Positions 1 to 8,977 of a stretch of DNA of 64,000 nucleotides are shown piece by piece. The notes beneath the pieces are model-generated. The model worked only from the letters and a program-made list of their open reading frames with translations, was not told the DNA's origin and did not search any database. Source of the DNA: an uncultured Spirochaetaceae bacterium (GTDB lineage: Bacteria > Spirochaetota > Spirochaetia > Treponematales > Treponemataceae); contig CACZPR010000005.1 of the NCBI GenBank assembly GCA_902783155.1, forward strand, positions 58,737 to 122,736. Reading direction: 5' to 3'. A program made the position numbers and the translations under genes. Every line of letters begins with the position of its first letter. The stretch's first letter is position 1.

Positions 1-3000
1 TTTTCACCGTTGATATAGTTTTCCGATTTCAGCCTACCGTTATCATCGTAAATATAGTCCACAATTTTTGAATAAGCATCCGATATTTTGTTAACCTGAC
101 CGCTTGCCTTGTCCCAACCATAATCAACCTGTCCACCGTATGCACCTGTTTCATTTTTCAAGAAACCTGCTGCAGAATACTCTGAAGAAATGGAACGTCC
201 AGATGAGTCCATTATTTTTTCAACTGAACCATAGTCATTAAATCTGACTGTTGTAGAATTTCCAAGAGCGTCCGTTATGGTCATAACCTTTTTTCCATTC
301 AAATAGGAAACATCGTAAAGTTTTTCATAGGACTTTCCAAATTCTTTTCCAGACGAATCGACAAAGTTAACTTTTATTTTGGAGACATTATCCTTTTTGT
401 AAGTGTAGGTCCGTTTCACACCGGCAGCATCCAGTTCAACCGCATCTCCCTGATTCCAGTCAACAAGACTTTTTACTTTCCCTGATGGATAATACTCAAT
501 TGTCCTTGTGAGATGAATATTTTTTTCGGCGACCTCAGAATTATTTCCGCAACCAGATTTTATGGAGGACAAAAGATGCCGAGAATCATATCCATACTCA
601 TAGATCCTTGTCTCACCTGACACCAAATCCGTCTGGGTCTTTTTGATTAAATCCTTGCGGCTATTGTACTCATTTTTTTCAAAAAGATTTCCAGGGAGAA
701 CAGCTGTCTGAATTTTGTTGTCATCAGTATAACTGAAAGTCCATGAGTAACCGTCCTTGGTTTCATACGCAACAATTCTGTCACGCGAGTCATAACGGTA
801 AACACCATGGTCATCGGCAATCAAAAGACCGTTACTGTCGTAGACATAATTTTCATTTTTATTGATTCCCTTTGCATGAACAACACGACCTGCACAATCC
901 CTTGTGTAAGACTGAATCAAAATTCCGTCGCGCTTGATTTTCTCAAGGCCACCATTTTCTGAATACAAAAACTCTGTCACAACACCATCGCGATCCTTAT
1001 ATGAAGAAAGCAAATTGTACGGCTGAACATAAGTCCAATTTTCGCTAGTCCCGTCATCATATTTTGCACAGACTAAATTTCTATACTCATCATAGCTGTA
1101 TGAAACTTTTTTGTACGGATCAGACAGAGTTTCAACAAGTCCCCTCTCGTCATAGGTTCTGTTTACAGAATAACCTTCGGAAACTTCCTCATGCAAAATT
1201 TCATCGTCCGAAAAATTATAGACATACTGATTTCCATCCGCATCAGTGAAAATCGTTTTTCCATTTTGCTCGTCGATTGAAAACCTCTCTTCAAAACCTT
1301 CCTCATTCGTAACAGCAGAGACACGTTTTTTCATATCAGAGCCATTTACGCTGTACTCGATTTTTATAAAAGTTCCATCCGGCTTTAACATTTTCACCAA
1401 ATCAGAACCAGAGTCATAGGTGTAGCCATAGACATCTCCATCCGCATCAACAAAAGAAACAAGCGAACCATTTCCATTATATGAATACGAAACTGAAATG
1501 GATTTTCTCAAATCGCTGATTTTTGAAATACGGTTGTCTTTCCATTCGACATCAACAACCGGAATATCATTTTTCAAAATAGAGTGAACGCGGCGGACAT
1601 TATTATTGATTGAGCTGTAATATTCAAATTCAATCGATGAAGAAAACCTGTCCTCAATTTTTACAGGCATTCCCCATTTATCAAAATGTTTCAACGTGCC
1701 ATCAATATAATGGACGACAAATCCTTCACCCTCATTTTCGACAAAGATTTTGTTTCCAACATTTTTGCTTGCGCCTTGATAATTATTTTTGGCGTGCGAA
1801 TACTCAAAGCTATAAACGCTTCCATCCGCATCAACCATAATAATATTATCAGGATTCAATTTGTTTGCAATATCCTCAAACCCGTGCGCAACATATTTGT
1901 TTAACTCTGGATTTACGCTTGCGGCGTTTTCAATTTCTGCAATCCTATTTTTTAAATCAGAAATCTGCGTCGCGACATCCTTTGCTTCCTGAACAAAATC
2001 AGGATTCAGTCCGGTACTTCTCAAAGTTGAACAAAGCGATTCATAATTAGTCTCATACTCGGAAAGCATTTTCTTTAGCTGCACACAATTCTCAACTCCG
2101 GTTCCCCTTATGATTCTTGAATCAAAAACCGATGACCAATTTTTTCCAAGAACACCATTCGGACAATCCTGCGATGTGTAGAATCGTGAGATTTCAAAAA
2201 CTGAGTTTCCATAGTTCAGAGTCAAATCTGTATCGCTTGTAAAAAATTTCCCAGCTGTAATCATAACGGGATCGCCAACTGTTTTTTCAGGAAACACTTC
2301 CTCCGAAACATTTTTTACCGCTGGCGAAGAATCTCTGACAAAACTTGACATAAATGTTTTTATATTGTTGCTTGACTCGGAAAGCAATTTCTTATCGCGT
2401 TTCGCAAATGCAATCATGTAATTATCAATCTGCGTCTTTAGATAATTGAGTTCTTCTTTTGTTGCATTCTGCAGCAATTCGGCCGTACTTGGACAGGAAC
2501 TCTGCGAACTGCTCCCCGAACTGGAACTGGAACTGGAACTGGAACTGGAACTGGAACTGGAATTGGAACTGGAATTAGAATTTCCAGAAGAAGATGTATT
2601 CCCGTTTCCCGAACTCTGGTTTCCGCTGCCGCCTGTCGTTGAGGCCCCACTTCCTGTCCCCGCATTTCCACCATTGTTCGTACCACCACTTGTACCACCG
2701 CCAGGATTGGAATTTGTCTGAGTGCCAGAATTTGTGCCACCACCAGAGCCCGTCGTATTTCCCGAACCACCGGATGAAGTTGACGAACCAGAGCCACCTG
2801 TTTTTCCACCGGAACCAGAATTACTTGATGAACTGCTTCCTGAGTTTGAACCTGTATTTGAAGTGCCGGTCGAACCAGAACCAGAGTTTTCTGAGCCACT
2901 TGAATTTCCAGAATTTCCTCCAGAACTCGGCTGTGTAACAGTTGAACATCCTCCACCATATTCATGGCTGTCAGGTCCACGATATTCCGCAGACAAAGGA

Positions 3001-3071
3001 AGCAGATTCGAACAAATCGAAATTCCGGCAACCAGAGTTGTTAAAATTTTTTTGTTTTTACTTTTAATCAT
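1..3071 (-). CDS. RHS/YD-repeat exported protein (partial, C-terminus outside window)
   Basis: One open frame of more than 1,020 codons runs off the left window edge, so the C-terminal (possibly toxic or variable) end is not visible. It begins ATG at 3071 behind GGGAG. Residues 1-29 are a signal peptide. About residues 45-200 are a low-complexity Ser/Gly/Asn/Thr linker. Around residue 265 the motif VGDPVMITAGKFF matches the DUF6531-type domain that opens many RHS proteins. From about residue 450 on there are YD-type repeats (for example GDVYGYTYDSG, YIYDDNGRLKSENY). The family forms large beta-cage shells that encapsulate a C-terminal polypeptide. It lies about 200 bp downstream of a C11 protease gene and at the end of a type II secretion gene train, so it may be a secreted substrate; that link is inference. 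Confidence 0.88.
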   Translation of the reverse strand, partial: MIKSKNKKILTTLVAGISICSNLLPLSAEYRGPDSHEYGGGCSTVTQPSSGGNSGNSSGSENSGSGSTGTSNTGSNSGSSSSSNSGSGGKTGGSGSSTSSGGSGNTTGSGGGTNSGTQTNSNPGGGTSGGTNNGGNAGTGSGASTTGGSGNQSSGNGNTSSSGNSNSSSNSSSSSSSSSSSSSSSGSSSQSSCPSTAELLQNATKEELNYLKTQIDNYMIAFAKRDKKLLSESSNNIKTFMSSFVRDSSPAVKNVSEEVFPEKTVGDPVMITAGKFFTSDTDLTLNYGNSVFEISRFYTSQDCPNGVLGKNWSSVFDSRIIRGTGVENCVQLKKMLSEYETNYESLCSTLRSTGLNPDFVQEAKDVATQISDLKNRIAEIENAASVNPELNKYVAHGFEDIANKLNPDNIIMVDADGSVYSFEYSHAKNNYQGASKNVGNKIFVENEGEGFVVHYIDGTLKHFDKWGMPVKIEDRFSSSIEFEYYSSINNNVRRVHSILKNDIPVVDVEWKDNRISKISDLRKSISVSYSYNGNGSLVSFVDADGDVYGYTYDSGSDLVKMLKPDGTFIKIEYSVNGSDMKKRVSAVTNEEGFEERFSIDEQNGKTIFTDADGNQYVYNFSDDEILHEEVSEGYSVNRTYDERGLVETLSDPYKKVSYSYDEYRNLVCAKYDDGTSENWTYVQPYNLLSSYKDRDGVVTEFLYSENGGLEKIKRDGILIQSYTRDCAGRVVHAKGINKNENYVYDSNGLLIADDHGVYRYDSRDRIVAYETKDGYSWTFSYTDDNKIQTAVLPGNLFEKNEYNSRKDLIKKTQTDLVSGETRIYEYGYDSRHLLSSIKSGCGNNSEVAEKNIHLTRTIEYYPSGKVKSLVDWNQGDAVELDAAGVKRTYTYKKDNVSKIKVNFVDSSGKEFGKSYEKLYDVSYLNGKKVMTITDALGNSTTVRFNDYGSVEKIMDSSGRSISSEYSAAGFLKNETGAYGGQVDYGWDKASGQVNKISDAYSKIVDYIYDDNGRLKSENYINGE
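2518..2577. repeat. GAACTG hexanucleotide tandem repeat inside the RHS gene
   Basis: Ten consecutive six-base units: seven perfect GAACTG copies, then GAATTG, GAACTG and GAATTA. Read on the minus strand they encode Ser-Ser dipeptides of the low-complexity linker. Because the unit is six bases, slippage changes linker length without breaking the frame. Confidence 0.9.
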
Positions 3072-3270
3072 AATTCTCCCAAAGGTTAGAATTGATGTCC
3101 AAAACATTTGTCTTGTCCATATCCGAAAGCGAAAAAATCGCGTCCAAAAAAGTAAAAACTCGTGGCTAGACGGTAAAATCATATTCCCTAAAAATCCATC
3201 TCTCGTGGGCTGGGCAAGATCCACGGCCACAAAACTCTCTCCTGTTTACAAAATTATTTACGAACAAAAA

Positions 3271-4638
3271 TTAGAAACTGTAGTTCTCAAAAAGCCTGTC
3301 CAAAAGCGAACCATTTTTTTCAGCCGTCAAAACATAGGCTCTCGAATCCTTAACAAACGAACATTGGTTTTTCAGATTTTTTCCTTTGCAATAATATGGA
3401 GAAAAATCCATTATCAGAGCATTGGAATTATCAACTGAACAAAAATAAACTCCAAGCGGAAGATTTTTATTTGTTCCAGAATAAAAAACAACGGCCTTCT
3501 TTATTGCACTCTCCAAATTATTTTTATAAGAATCCAGATTTTGATATTTTTTTGCAAACACATCCACAAGCGATAGAATATTTACATACACAGGATTGCT
3601 TGATGATTCAAAACTTCTGAAACTTTCCGCCTTTGATAAAATCTCATTTCTAATTTGCATGCTATCTGTTTTTGATGAAACAAAAGATGCCGCACTGGAG
3701 GCAAAACTGTCGAACGAAGAAAATACATTTTTTATTTCAGACAAATTGATTATGGAAAAATCTTTTTTCATATCGTCCGAAAGTTTTTCAACAACACATT
3801 TCGCAGCATCCAAGCCATTTTCACTTTCACCAATTCCGTTCGTAAAAACTTTTCTGTAGTCCAATCCAGATTCAATCTGAATTCCCTGAGAGCCGATAAA
3901 ACATTCTGCTACATCAGGAAATTCATAAACCACCTCAAGTTCCGCTGCAAAACAAGTGTCGTAAGCCAAAAGGTCGATTTTTTTATCGTTCATTCCCTTT
4001 TTAATTGCGGAAGCCACGACACTGTTTTCCATAAAAGAATTTGAACTGTCATCTACCGCAACAGCACGGATTTTGTTTTTCGGGAGCGACGAATTTCTAT
4101 ATCCAGTTCCATGTCCCCAAACGAAAAATCCATAGTGTTCCGCCGGATAATTGTTGACCACATTTTTTATAAATCCACGTAAAGTCTCTGGATTGCCCAT
4201 ATCCAAAGATTTTTCATTTTTTACACCGAGTCCCAAATCTGTGCATGAAATCTGTTTTGAACAAATGGTACTGTTGATTCCATTTTTGTCCTTACATATT
4301 TCATACATTCTGGATCCTCTCCACTCTTCAGAATCGTTGCAGTCCTTGAAATTGTTTCTATCAAAAAGCACAATGATATTTATTTTTTCAGAATCAAAAT
4401 CCGAAGCCTCCATTTCATTAAAATCCTCCATGGCGGCATCCTCAAGATTATTATCAGCAGCCATGTAGACCATAAAAGTCCAGTCCTTTTTGGTGGAGCA
4501 AGAATTTTGATTTATCCCAGCGGTCGCCACGGCATCCATATTTCCAAAAGTACATCCATTGAAAATAACCGAAACCGCCAAAACAATTTCAACTAAAATA
4601 AGACCAATTAGCCACAAGGGTTTATTATTTTTTACCAT
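3271..4638 (-). CDS. clostripain-family (C11) cysteine peptidase, probable lipoprotein
   Basis: A 455-residue protein with the peptidase C11 dyad: His in WGHGTG (about residue 175) and Cys in YDTCFAAE (about residue 228). The region WTFMVYMAADNNLE is the usual start of the C11 domain. An N-terminal hydrophobic stretch ends in FNGC, a plausible lipobox. I chose the ATG at 4638, which overlaps the upstream stop by 7 bases (ATGGTAA), over a start 10 codons earlier that would overlap it by 37. C11 enzymes cleave after basic residues and often mature by self-cleavage. In this operon it could process secreted proteins such as the downstream RHS protein; that is inference. Confidence 0.85.
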   Translation of the reverse strand: MVKNNKPLWLIGLILVEIVLAVSVIFNGCTFGNMDAVATAGINQNSCSTKKDWTFMVYMAADNNLEDAAMEDFNEMEASDFDSEKINIIVLFDRNNFKDCNDSEEWRGSRMYEICKDKNGINSTICSKQISCTDLGLGVKNEKSLDMGNPETLRGFIKNVVNNYPAEHYGFFVWGHGTGYRNSSLPKNKIRAVAVDDSSNSFMENSVVASAIKKGMNDKKIDLLAYDTCFAAELEVVYEFPDVAECFIGSQGIQIESGLDYRKVFTNGIGESENGLDAAKCVVEKLSDDMKKDFSIINLSEIKNVFSSFDSFASSAASFVSSKTDSMQIRNEILSKAESFRSFESSSNPVYVNILSLVDVFAKKYQNLDSYKNNLESAIKKAVVFYSGTNKNLPLGVYFCSVDNSNALIMDFSPYYCKGKNLKNQCSFVKDSRAYVLTAEKNGSLLDRLFENYSF

Positions 4639-5084
4639 CCCGCGCTCACTCCAAGAGGATCTACCCAAACAGTTCCATCCTCATAATTTAATTTTGTAAA
4701 ACGAACAAAATCCAGTTTGTATGATTCATCCAGATTTGCTCCCAACACTTTGTCCAGTGAAATAATTATTTCCGTTTCCTCCCCCGGCATAATTTTTAAA
4801 TCAACATGCGAAGTAACAACAGTTTTCAATCCACATGGATTTCCAGAGGAATCAAACAGTGAAAAAGAAATTTCTCCGGACTCAATTGTTTTTTCAGAAT
4901 TATTTACAACATCAATGTAAGCTCCTGCCAATCTATAAAGCCCATCCTCTTTCCCCACCACGACATATTTATTGCTCACGGTGTACGGACTCCAGACGGA
5001 AAGTGAAAAATTACATGACGCACATAAAACTATAAAACCGGCAACAAAAGCACTGGTGCAGATTTTTATTTTTCCAGATTCCAC
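4632..5084 (-). CDS. putative lipoprotein of the secretion locus
   Basis: A 150-residue protein with a hydrophobic N-terminus and lipobox LCASC. The rest looks like one beta-rich domain with a pattern found in FxLYD-like or CARDB-like extracellular modules (VVNNSEKTIESGEISFSLFD), but I cannot name a family. The start is GTG at 5084 with a strong AGGAGGGG site; no ATG fits. It overlaps the upstream gene by 19 bases and the downstream protease gene by 7, so it is translationally coupled within the operon. Function unknown. Confidence 0.75.
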   Translation of the reverse strand: MESGKIKICTSAFVAGFIVLCASCNFSLSVWSPYTVSNKYVVVGKEDGLYRLAGAYIDVVNNSEKTIESGEISFSLFDSSGNPCGLKTVVTSHVDLKIMPGEETEIIISLDKVLGANLDESYKLDFVRFTKLNYEDGTVWVDPLGVSAGW

Positions 5085-5635
5085 AATGCCCCTCCTATTT
5101 TTTCATAAAATTTTTTCATACTGGGATTCTCATTCACCGCAACTTCTGATTCTTTGAAATACCTGTCCGCACTTTCGTAATCACCAATTTTATACGCGAC
5201 AACACTTTTTAGGAACAACGCATTTTTGTTTTCGCCATACCTATTTTCCAAATCCTCAATCAACTTTGATGCAGAATCAATATCCCCGTCCATCAAAGAT
5301 TTTTCTATCTCCGCATAAATCCATCCCACGCTATGAATTTGGTAGACATAAAGCTTTGTAGCATCAATATAAGGTTCGCAAAAACATTTGCTTTCCCAAC
5401 CAGATTTTGAAACCTCAAATTCAAAATTCTTTTTCATGGGAACATCAATTTCAAAAAATCCATTCACGTTAGTCCTGCAAACCATTTTTTTGCCAACAAA
5501 TATTTCAAGCCCAGACACAGGTTCATTTGAATCCCCAACAACCATTCCGTGCATCAACATGGAATGACTTTTAATTGTCGTGCATCCAGTCAGGCACAGT
5601 AAAACAATCAGCACAATATAAAAAACTTTTTTCAT
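5066..5635 (-). CDS. lipoprotein with carboxypeptidase-regulatory-like and TPR-like regions
   Basis: 189 residues. Signal peptide with lipobox LTGC at about residues 15-18. Residues 30-80 (GMVVGDSNEPVSGLEIFVGKK then RTNVNGFFEIDVP) match the carboxypeptidase regulatory-like beta-sandwich pattern. Residues 105-180 are helical with TPR-like spacing (DGDIDSASKLIEDLE, KIGDYESADRYFKES). Overall this resembles small outer-membrane or pilotin-like lipoproteins, but a pilotin role for the neighbouring secretin is only a guess. It overlaps the upstream gene by 4 bases. Confidence 0.75.
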   Translation of the reverse strand: MKKVFYIVLIVLLCLTGCTTIKSHSMLMHGMVVGDSNEPVSGLEIFVGKKMVCRTNVNGFFEIDVPMKKNFEFEVSKSGWESKCFCEPYIDATKLYVYQIHSVGWIYAEIEKSLMDGDIDSASKLIEDLENRYGENKNALFLKSVVAYKIGDYESADRYFKESEVAVNENPSMKKFYEKIGGALWNLEK

Positions 5636-6852
5636 TCCTCAACTCCTTTTATTCGTCCATCCGCACCACGGTAATATGAAATATGTTTTCCATTTTTCAT
5701 AACTACGTTTCCAATTTTTTCTCCATAATTTTTAACCTCCTCACTTGAAACATCTGCTACAATCGTTTTTTGCACTGCATTTTTTGCCACAAGTTTTTTT
5801 TCAACACGAACATCATTTTCAAAACTTTTTTTCTCACAAAACAGATTCCAAAAATCCGCTATCAACGCGACATCCGTTTTTTCGCAAATCAGTTCTGAAT
5901 CATAAAAACCCAAGCTCACATTATGACATTCATGTCCCTGAACAATTTCCAAACAGCCAATTTCGACATTCAGATTTTTTATTCCATCAGCCAAAGCCAA
6001 AAACAGATTGCAAAAATCCTTGTCCTTAACAGAAATTTGAAAAATTCCCTTCTCGCAATCCTCCGAAATAATTGTTGATTTTTTACTGAGAATTTCTCGC
6101 AACTCGGACATTTTTTTCAAATCAACACTTTTAAAAGATGCTTCATTTTTTTGCGGCACAGAATAATTAACCGAAAACGATGGTTCCATATTTTTGTATG
6201 AAACCGAAGAAAAATGCTTGTCCACTTTATCAAAAACATCCGGCATTATGAAATCCAATTTCTCAGGATAGATTTTTTTTAGCTCAAGGGAAATCTTTAG
6301 TCCAAAATTATCCAGCGGCACATTCTCTTTTGTGTATGAAAAATTTGTGATGGCGCCATTTTCATTCGCAATCTTCAAAAACATTTTCTCCAGAAAATCA
6401 TAGGATGAAATATTCTGGGAGGCATTTTCCTGAACCAAATCTTCTTCAAAAATCTGGAAATCATTTTTCACAGGATTTTGCTTTATTTTTGATTCATTGA
6501 AGAAAAAATATGGAAGCACAAGAAATGGTATCAACAAAACCGCAAGACCGAATATAAAATACCTTTTGTTTTCATCAAAAAATTTATAATTCTTTACACC
6601 CTCCAGCGCGATTCCATTTTTTGATTTACCCCTGTACTCCAAAAGTTTTAATTTGTCCATCACGGCTACCACAGATTGCAACCGTCCCTTGTGAAGTTTT
6701 AGTCTTGAATCAAAACAACATTGCTGAGAAAAACATGGATGATTTTTTTCAAGCTCCCTTGTGATAAATGCGTTTCGTTTTTTTCCACGCAGCCCCAACG
6801 GAACATTGAACGTATAGATTTCATAGTCCGATTTTTTTACAGTCGCTTTCAT
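5632..6852 (-). CDS. bitopic inner-membrane protein in GspL/PilN-like position
   Basis: 406 residues: about 95 cytoplasmic residues, one membrane segment (FIFGLAVLLIPFLVLPYFFF, roughly 98-118), then a long periplasmic part. I recognise no family. Topology and place in the gene train fit an assembly-platform component that links the GspE ATPase to the pseudopilus, but the cytoplasmic part is much shorter than the actin-like domain of GspL. I chose the ATG at 6852, 11 bases after the upstream stop. A TTG at 6867 overlaps that stop as TTGA and is also possible; neither has a strong ribosome binding site. Confidence 0.65.
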   Translation of the reverse strand: MKATVKKSDYEIYTFNVPLGLRGKKRNAFITRELEKNHPCFSQQCCFDSRLKLHKGRLQSVVAVMDKLKLLEYRGKSKNGIALEGVKNYKFFDENKRYFIFGLAVLLIPFLVLPYFFFNESKIKQNPVKNDFQIFEEDLVQENASQNISSYDFLEKMFLKIANENGAITNFSYTKENVPLDNFGLKISLELKKIYPEKLDFIMPDVFDKVDKHFSSVSYKNMEPSFSVNYSVPQKNEASFKSVDLKKMSELREILSKKSTIISEDCEKGIFQISVKDKDFCNLFLALADGIKNLNVEIGCLEIVQGHECHNVSLGFYDSELICEKTDVALIADFWNLFCEKKSFENDVRVEKKLVAKNAVQKTIVADVSSEEVKNYGEKIGNVVMKNGKHISYYRGADGRIKGVEE

Positions 6853-6863
6853 ATTACCCGTTT

Positions 6864-7214
6864 TCAATTTTCAATTTTTAATTCATCAATAGAATATTTT
6901 ACTGCGAGAGTTTTTCCATTGAAGTTCCATTTTTCAAAATAGCAGTCCCCAGATTTTGTGATTTCCAAAAAATCCAGCGGCCACATACCCATGCACATTT
7001 TTTTCCAGTCAACCAATGCGGATTTTAGTTCGTCATCTTTTTTTTCACTGCAAAGTTTTAAAAATCCCTCCGCAAGAAATTTGTCCCTGTCAAGTTCCGT
7101 TTTTAGTTCCTGCGTTTTGGTTGCGGTCTTGACAGTTGGAACAATTATCCCCACGGCCAGACTGGAAAAAACTGCAAACATTGCACAGCACACAATTACT
7201 TCAAAGATTTTCAA
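6864..7214 (-). CDS. small pseudopilin-like membrane protein
   Basis: Starting at TTG 7214 (GAGG six bases before) this gives 116 residues beginning with a hydrophobic helix, KIFEVIVCCAMFAVFSSLAV, that resembles the N-terminal helix of pseudopilins including the conserved Glu. A basic leader with Gly before the cleavage site is not obvious. The frame is open further upstream (to 7295), but that would overlap the preceding gene by 95 bases. The C-terminal part (LDFLEITKSGDCYFEKW) matches nothing I know. Position after gspG suggests a divergent GspI/GspJ-like minor pseudopilin. Confidence 0.5.
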   Translation of the reverse strand: MKIFEVIVCCAMFAVFSSLAVGIIVPTVKTATKTQELKTELDRDKFLAEGFLKLCSEKKDDELKSALVDWKKMCMGMWPLDFLEITKSGDCYFEKWNFNGKTLAVKYSIDELKIEN

Positions 7215-7407
7215 CCATGTCCTCGCTTTCTGGAACAATATATTCGCTGCGATAAAAAGTCTGGTATTCCTTGTGCACTTTTTCATAGCGCACATTGATC
7301 CATGAAACCAAACCGACCATCACAATCGAAAAAGCCATAATAAGGCCAAGTGAAAAAAGCATTGTGGAGCCGTTGGATTTTTTAACGCCATGACATGATG
7401 TCCGCAT
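7201..7407 (-). CDS. very small pseudopilin-like protein (68 residues)
   Basis: A strong GGGGAGGG site sits five bases before ATG 7407, inside the end of gspG (26-base overlap). The protein has a short polar leader, then NGSTMLFSLGLIMAF..., similar to PilX/GspK N-termini where prepilin peptidase cuts after Gly before a hydrophobic helix. After the helix only about 35 residues remain, so there is no normal pilin head. It may be a minimal minor pseudopilin. The overlaps at both ends support one translationally coupled operon. Confidence 0.55.
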   Translation of the reverse strand: MRTSCHGVKKSNGSTMLFSLGLIMAFSIVMVGLVSWINVRYEKVHKEYQTFYRSEYIVPESEDMVENL

Positions 7408-7900
7408 TTTTTCCCTCCCCGCCATTTACTCCGTCCGCTCCATAGCAGATAATTGCGTAGGGCAGATTTTCTGGACACTCGCTTGGAAATGCTGCGCTCC
7501 CTTTTCTAATGTAGACATAATTTCCTCCCCATGGATCCGGTTTGATTTCCTTGTCCAAATATGGTCCTTCCCACGAATCTGGAACGGGAACAAGAATCGG
7601 TTTTTCCCATAAAGCTGCCAAGCCCTGTTCTGTCGTCGGGTATGTTCCGCAATCAAGGTAATAAGACTGGAGGGCCGCCTTGTACTGAGCAACATCCGTC
7701 TTTGCCGAGTATTCTTTCGCAGTCTCAATTGCCTTGACCACCGAGATGCTTGCTCCTGCCGCGAGGATTGCACCGATTGCCAAAACTCCAAGAGTCTCAA
7801 CGAAAGTGAATCCTCCGTTTTTTGAATCCCTGTCAACATTTTTTTTCTCCACTTTTTTAGATTTTAGATTCCGTTTTTTACAAAAAAATACTTTCTTCAA
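7382..7900 (-). CDS. gspG: major pseudopilin GspG
   Basis: 172 residues. A long basic leader ends in a prepilin-peptidase site, NGG|FTFVETLGVLAIGAIL, with Glu at position +5. The head has the T2SS GspG hallmarks: YPTTEQGLAAL, then W-EGPYL and DPWGGNYVY, which form the calcium-loop region. It would be the main subunit of the periplasmic pseudopilus that pushes folded substrates through the secretin. Start is TTG at 7900 with AAGGAG seven bases upstream. A 120-bp gap separates it from gspF, without an obvious terminator. Confidence 0.93.
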   Translation of the reverse strand: MKKVFFCKKRNLKSKKVEKKNVDRDSKNGGFTFVETLGVLAIGAILAAGASISVVKAIETAKEYSAKTDVAQYKAALQSYYLDCGTYPTTEQGLAALWEKPILVPVPDSWEGPYLDKEIKPDPWGGNYVYIRKGSAAFPSECPENLPYAIICYGADGVNGGEGKNADIMSWR

Positions 7901-8021
7901 TTTACTCTCCTTTAAATTTTTTATTTTTAATCATCTTCCATAAAATTCATTCTTGCTTTCCATCAAAAACCCAAAAAATCAAATGCCGGTTTATTGATTC
8001 AGCCAAAGCAAAAATCAAGTT

Positions 8022-8963
8022 TTAGAAGTTGATTGTGAACAAAACAGGCATAACTACTTTCTTCAACAAAATAATTATGTAGATTCCCGCAACGGATATA
8101 ATCACGGGGCTTGTCAGGTCCATGCAGATTTTTTCAAGCCGTGAAAATTTTGACTCAAGCGAACTGCAAATCTGTTTAAAAACTTTTCCCAAATCACCAG
8201 AGTTTTCCGCAACCTGGGCGTAAAGTTTAAAATCCTTCCCAAAATTACCGATTGATTCTCCAATCTTTTTTCCAAGCGAAACATCTTCCATCGCAGAAAG
8301 AATTTCATTTTTAACCTTCACATTTTTTTCCGCAAGCAAAAGCGAAGTTTCCAATGCAGAATAAAAACCAATTCCCGACTCACTCATAAAATCCAGAATC
8401 CTAAAAATATCAAGCCGGATGTTTTTATTCAAAAGATTTTGCAAAAGTTTTATCAAAACAAAAGCAGCGAACGCCAGAAAGAGATTCGCCTGAACACATC
8501 CTGATGCAACACTTTTTTTGTATGCGACAAAATCAAAAGTTCCGCTCAAATCTGCGACAAGCTGTGTGGCGAAAGAAGAAAGCACGATTCCACCAACAAA
8601 TGTCACAAGAATCACAAACATCGGATACGCGCACATTGCCAAAAGTTTTGCACTGCGGTTGCTTTTTCCTTCCTCCCGTTTTTTCAAAAACTCCATTGTC
8701 TTTTCAAGATTACCACTCTTTTCTGCGGAACAAACGAACGCAATGTAGACATCATCAAAACTAAGCGACTGACATTTTTTTAGTGCAATCGAAAATCTTG
8801 AACCTTCAGCAAGATATGATTTAATTTCACTGGCCGCCAAAGCACATGCCCGTCTAAGCCCCGTCATATCCGACATAATTTCCAAAGCGGAACGAAGAGT
8901 CATATCCGAAGACAAAAGCTCACTTAGCACCGATGTAAACTGTACTATCTCTTTTTTGCTCAC
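8022..8963 (-). CDS. gspF: type II secretion inner-membrane platform protein GspF
   Basis: 313 residues with two T2SSF domains (about 5-110 and 195-305) and three membrane helices, including LAMCAYPMFVILVTFVGGIVL and the C-terminal VIISVAGIYIIILLKKVV. Motif SGNLEKTMEFL in the first domain and SGDLGKVFKQI in the second are the duplicated family signature. GspF is the polytopic platform on which pseudopilins are assembled. I prefer the GTG at 8963 with AAGGAAG upstream. A TTG at 8981 overlaps the gspE stop as TTGA but has no ribosome binding site. Shorter than typical GspF (about 400 residues). Confidence 0.88.
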   Translation of the reverse strand: MSKKEIVQFTSVLSELLSSDMTLRSALEIMSDMTGLRRACALAASEIKSYLAEGSRFSIALKKCQSLSFDDVYIAFVCSAEKSGNLEKTMEFLKKREEGKSNRSAKLLAMCAYPMFVILVTFVGGIVLSSFATQLVADLSGTFDFVAYKKSVASGCVQANLFLAFAAFVLIKLLQNLLNKNIRLDIFRILDFMSESGIGFYSALETSLLLAEKNVKVKNEILSAMEDVSLGKKIGESIGNFGKDFKLYAQVAENSGDLGKVFKQICSSLESKFSRLEKICMDLTSPVIISVAGIYIIILLKKVVMPVLFTINF

Positions 8964-8977
8964 AACAGTTCTTCCTT

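Noticed and set aside
2446..2721. Plus-strand frame with Glu-Leu repeats
   Set aside because: It is the antisense reading of the GAACTG repeat and Ser-rich linker of the RHS gene.
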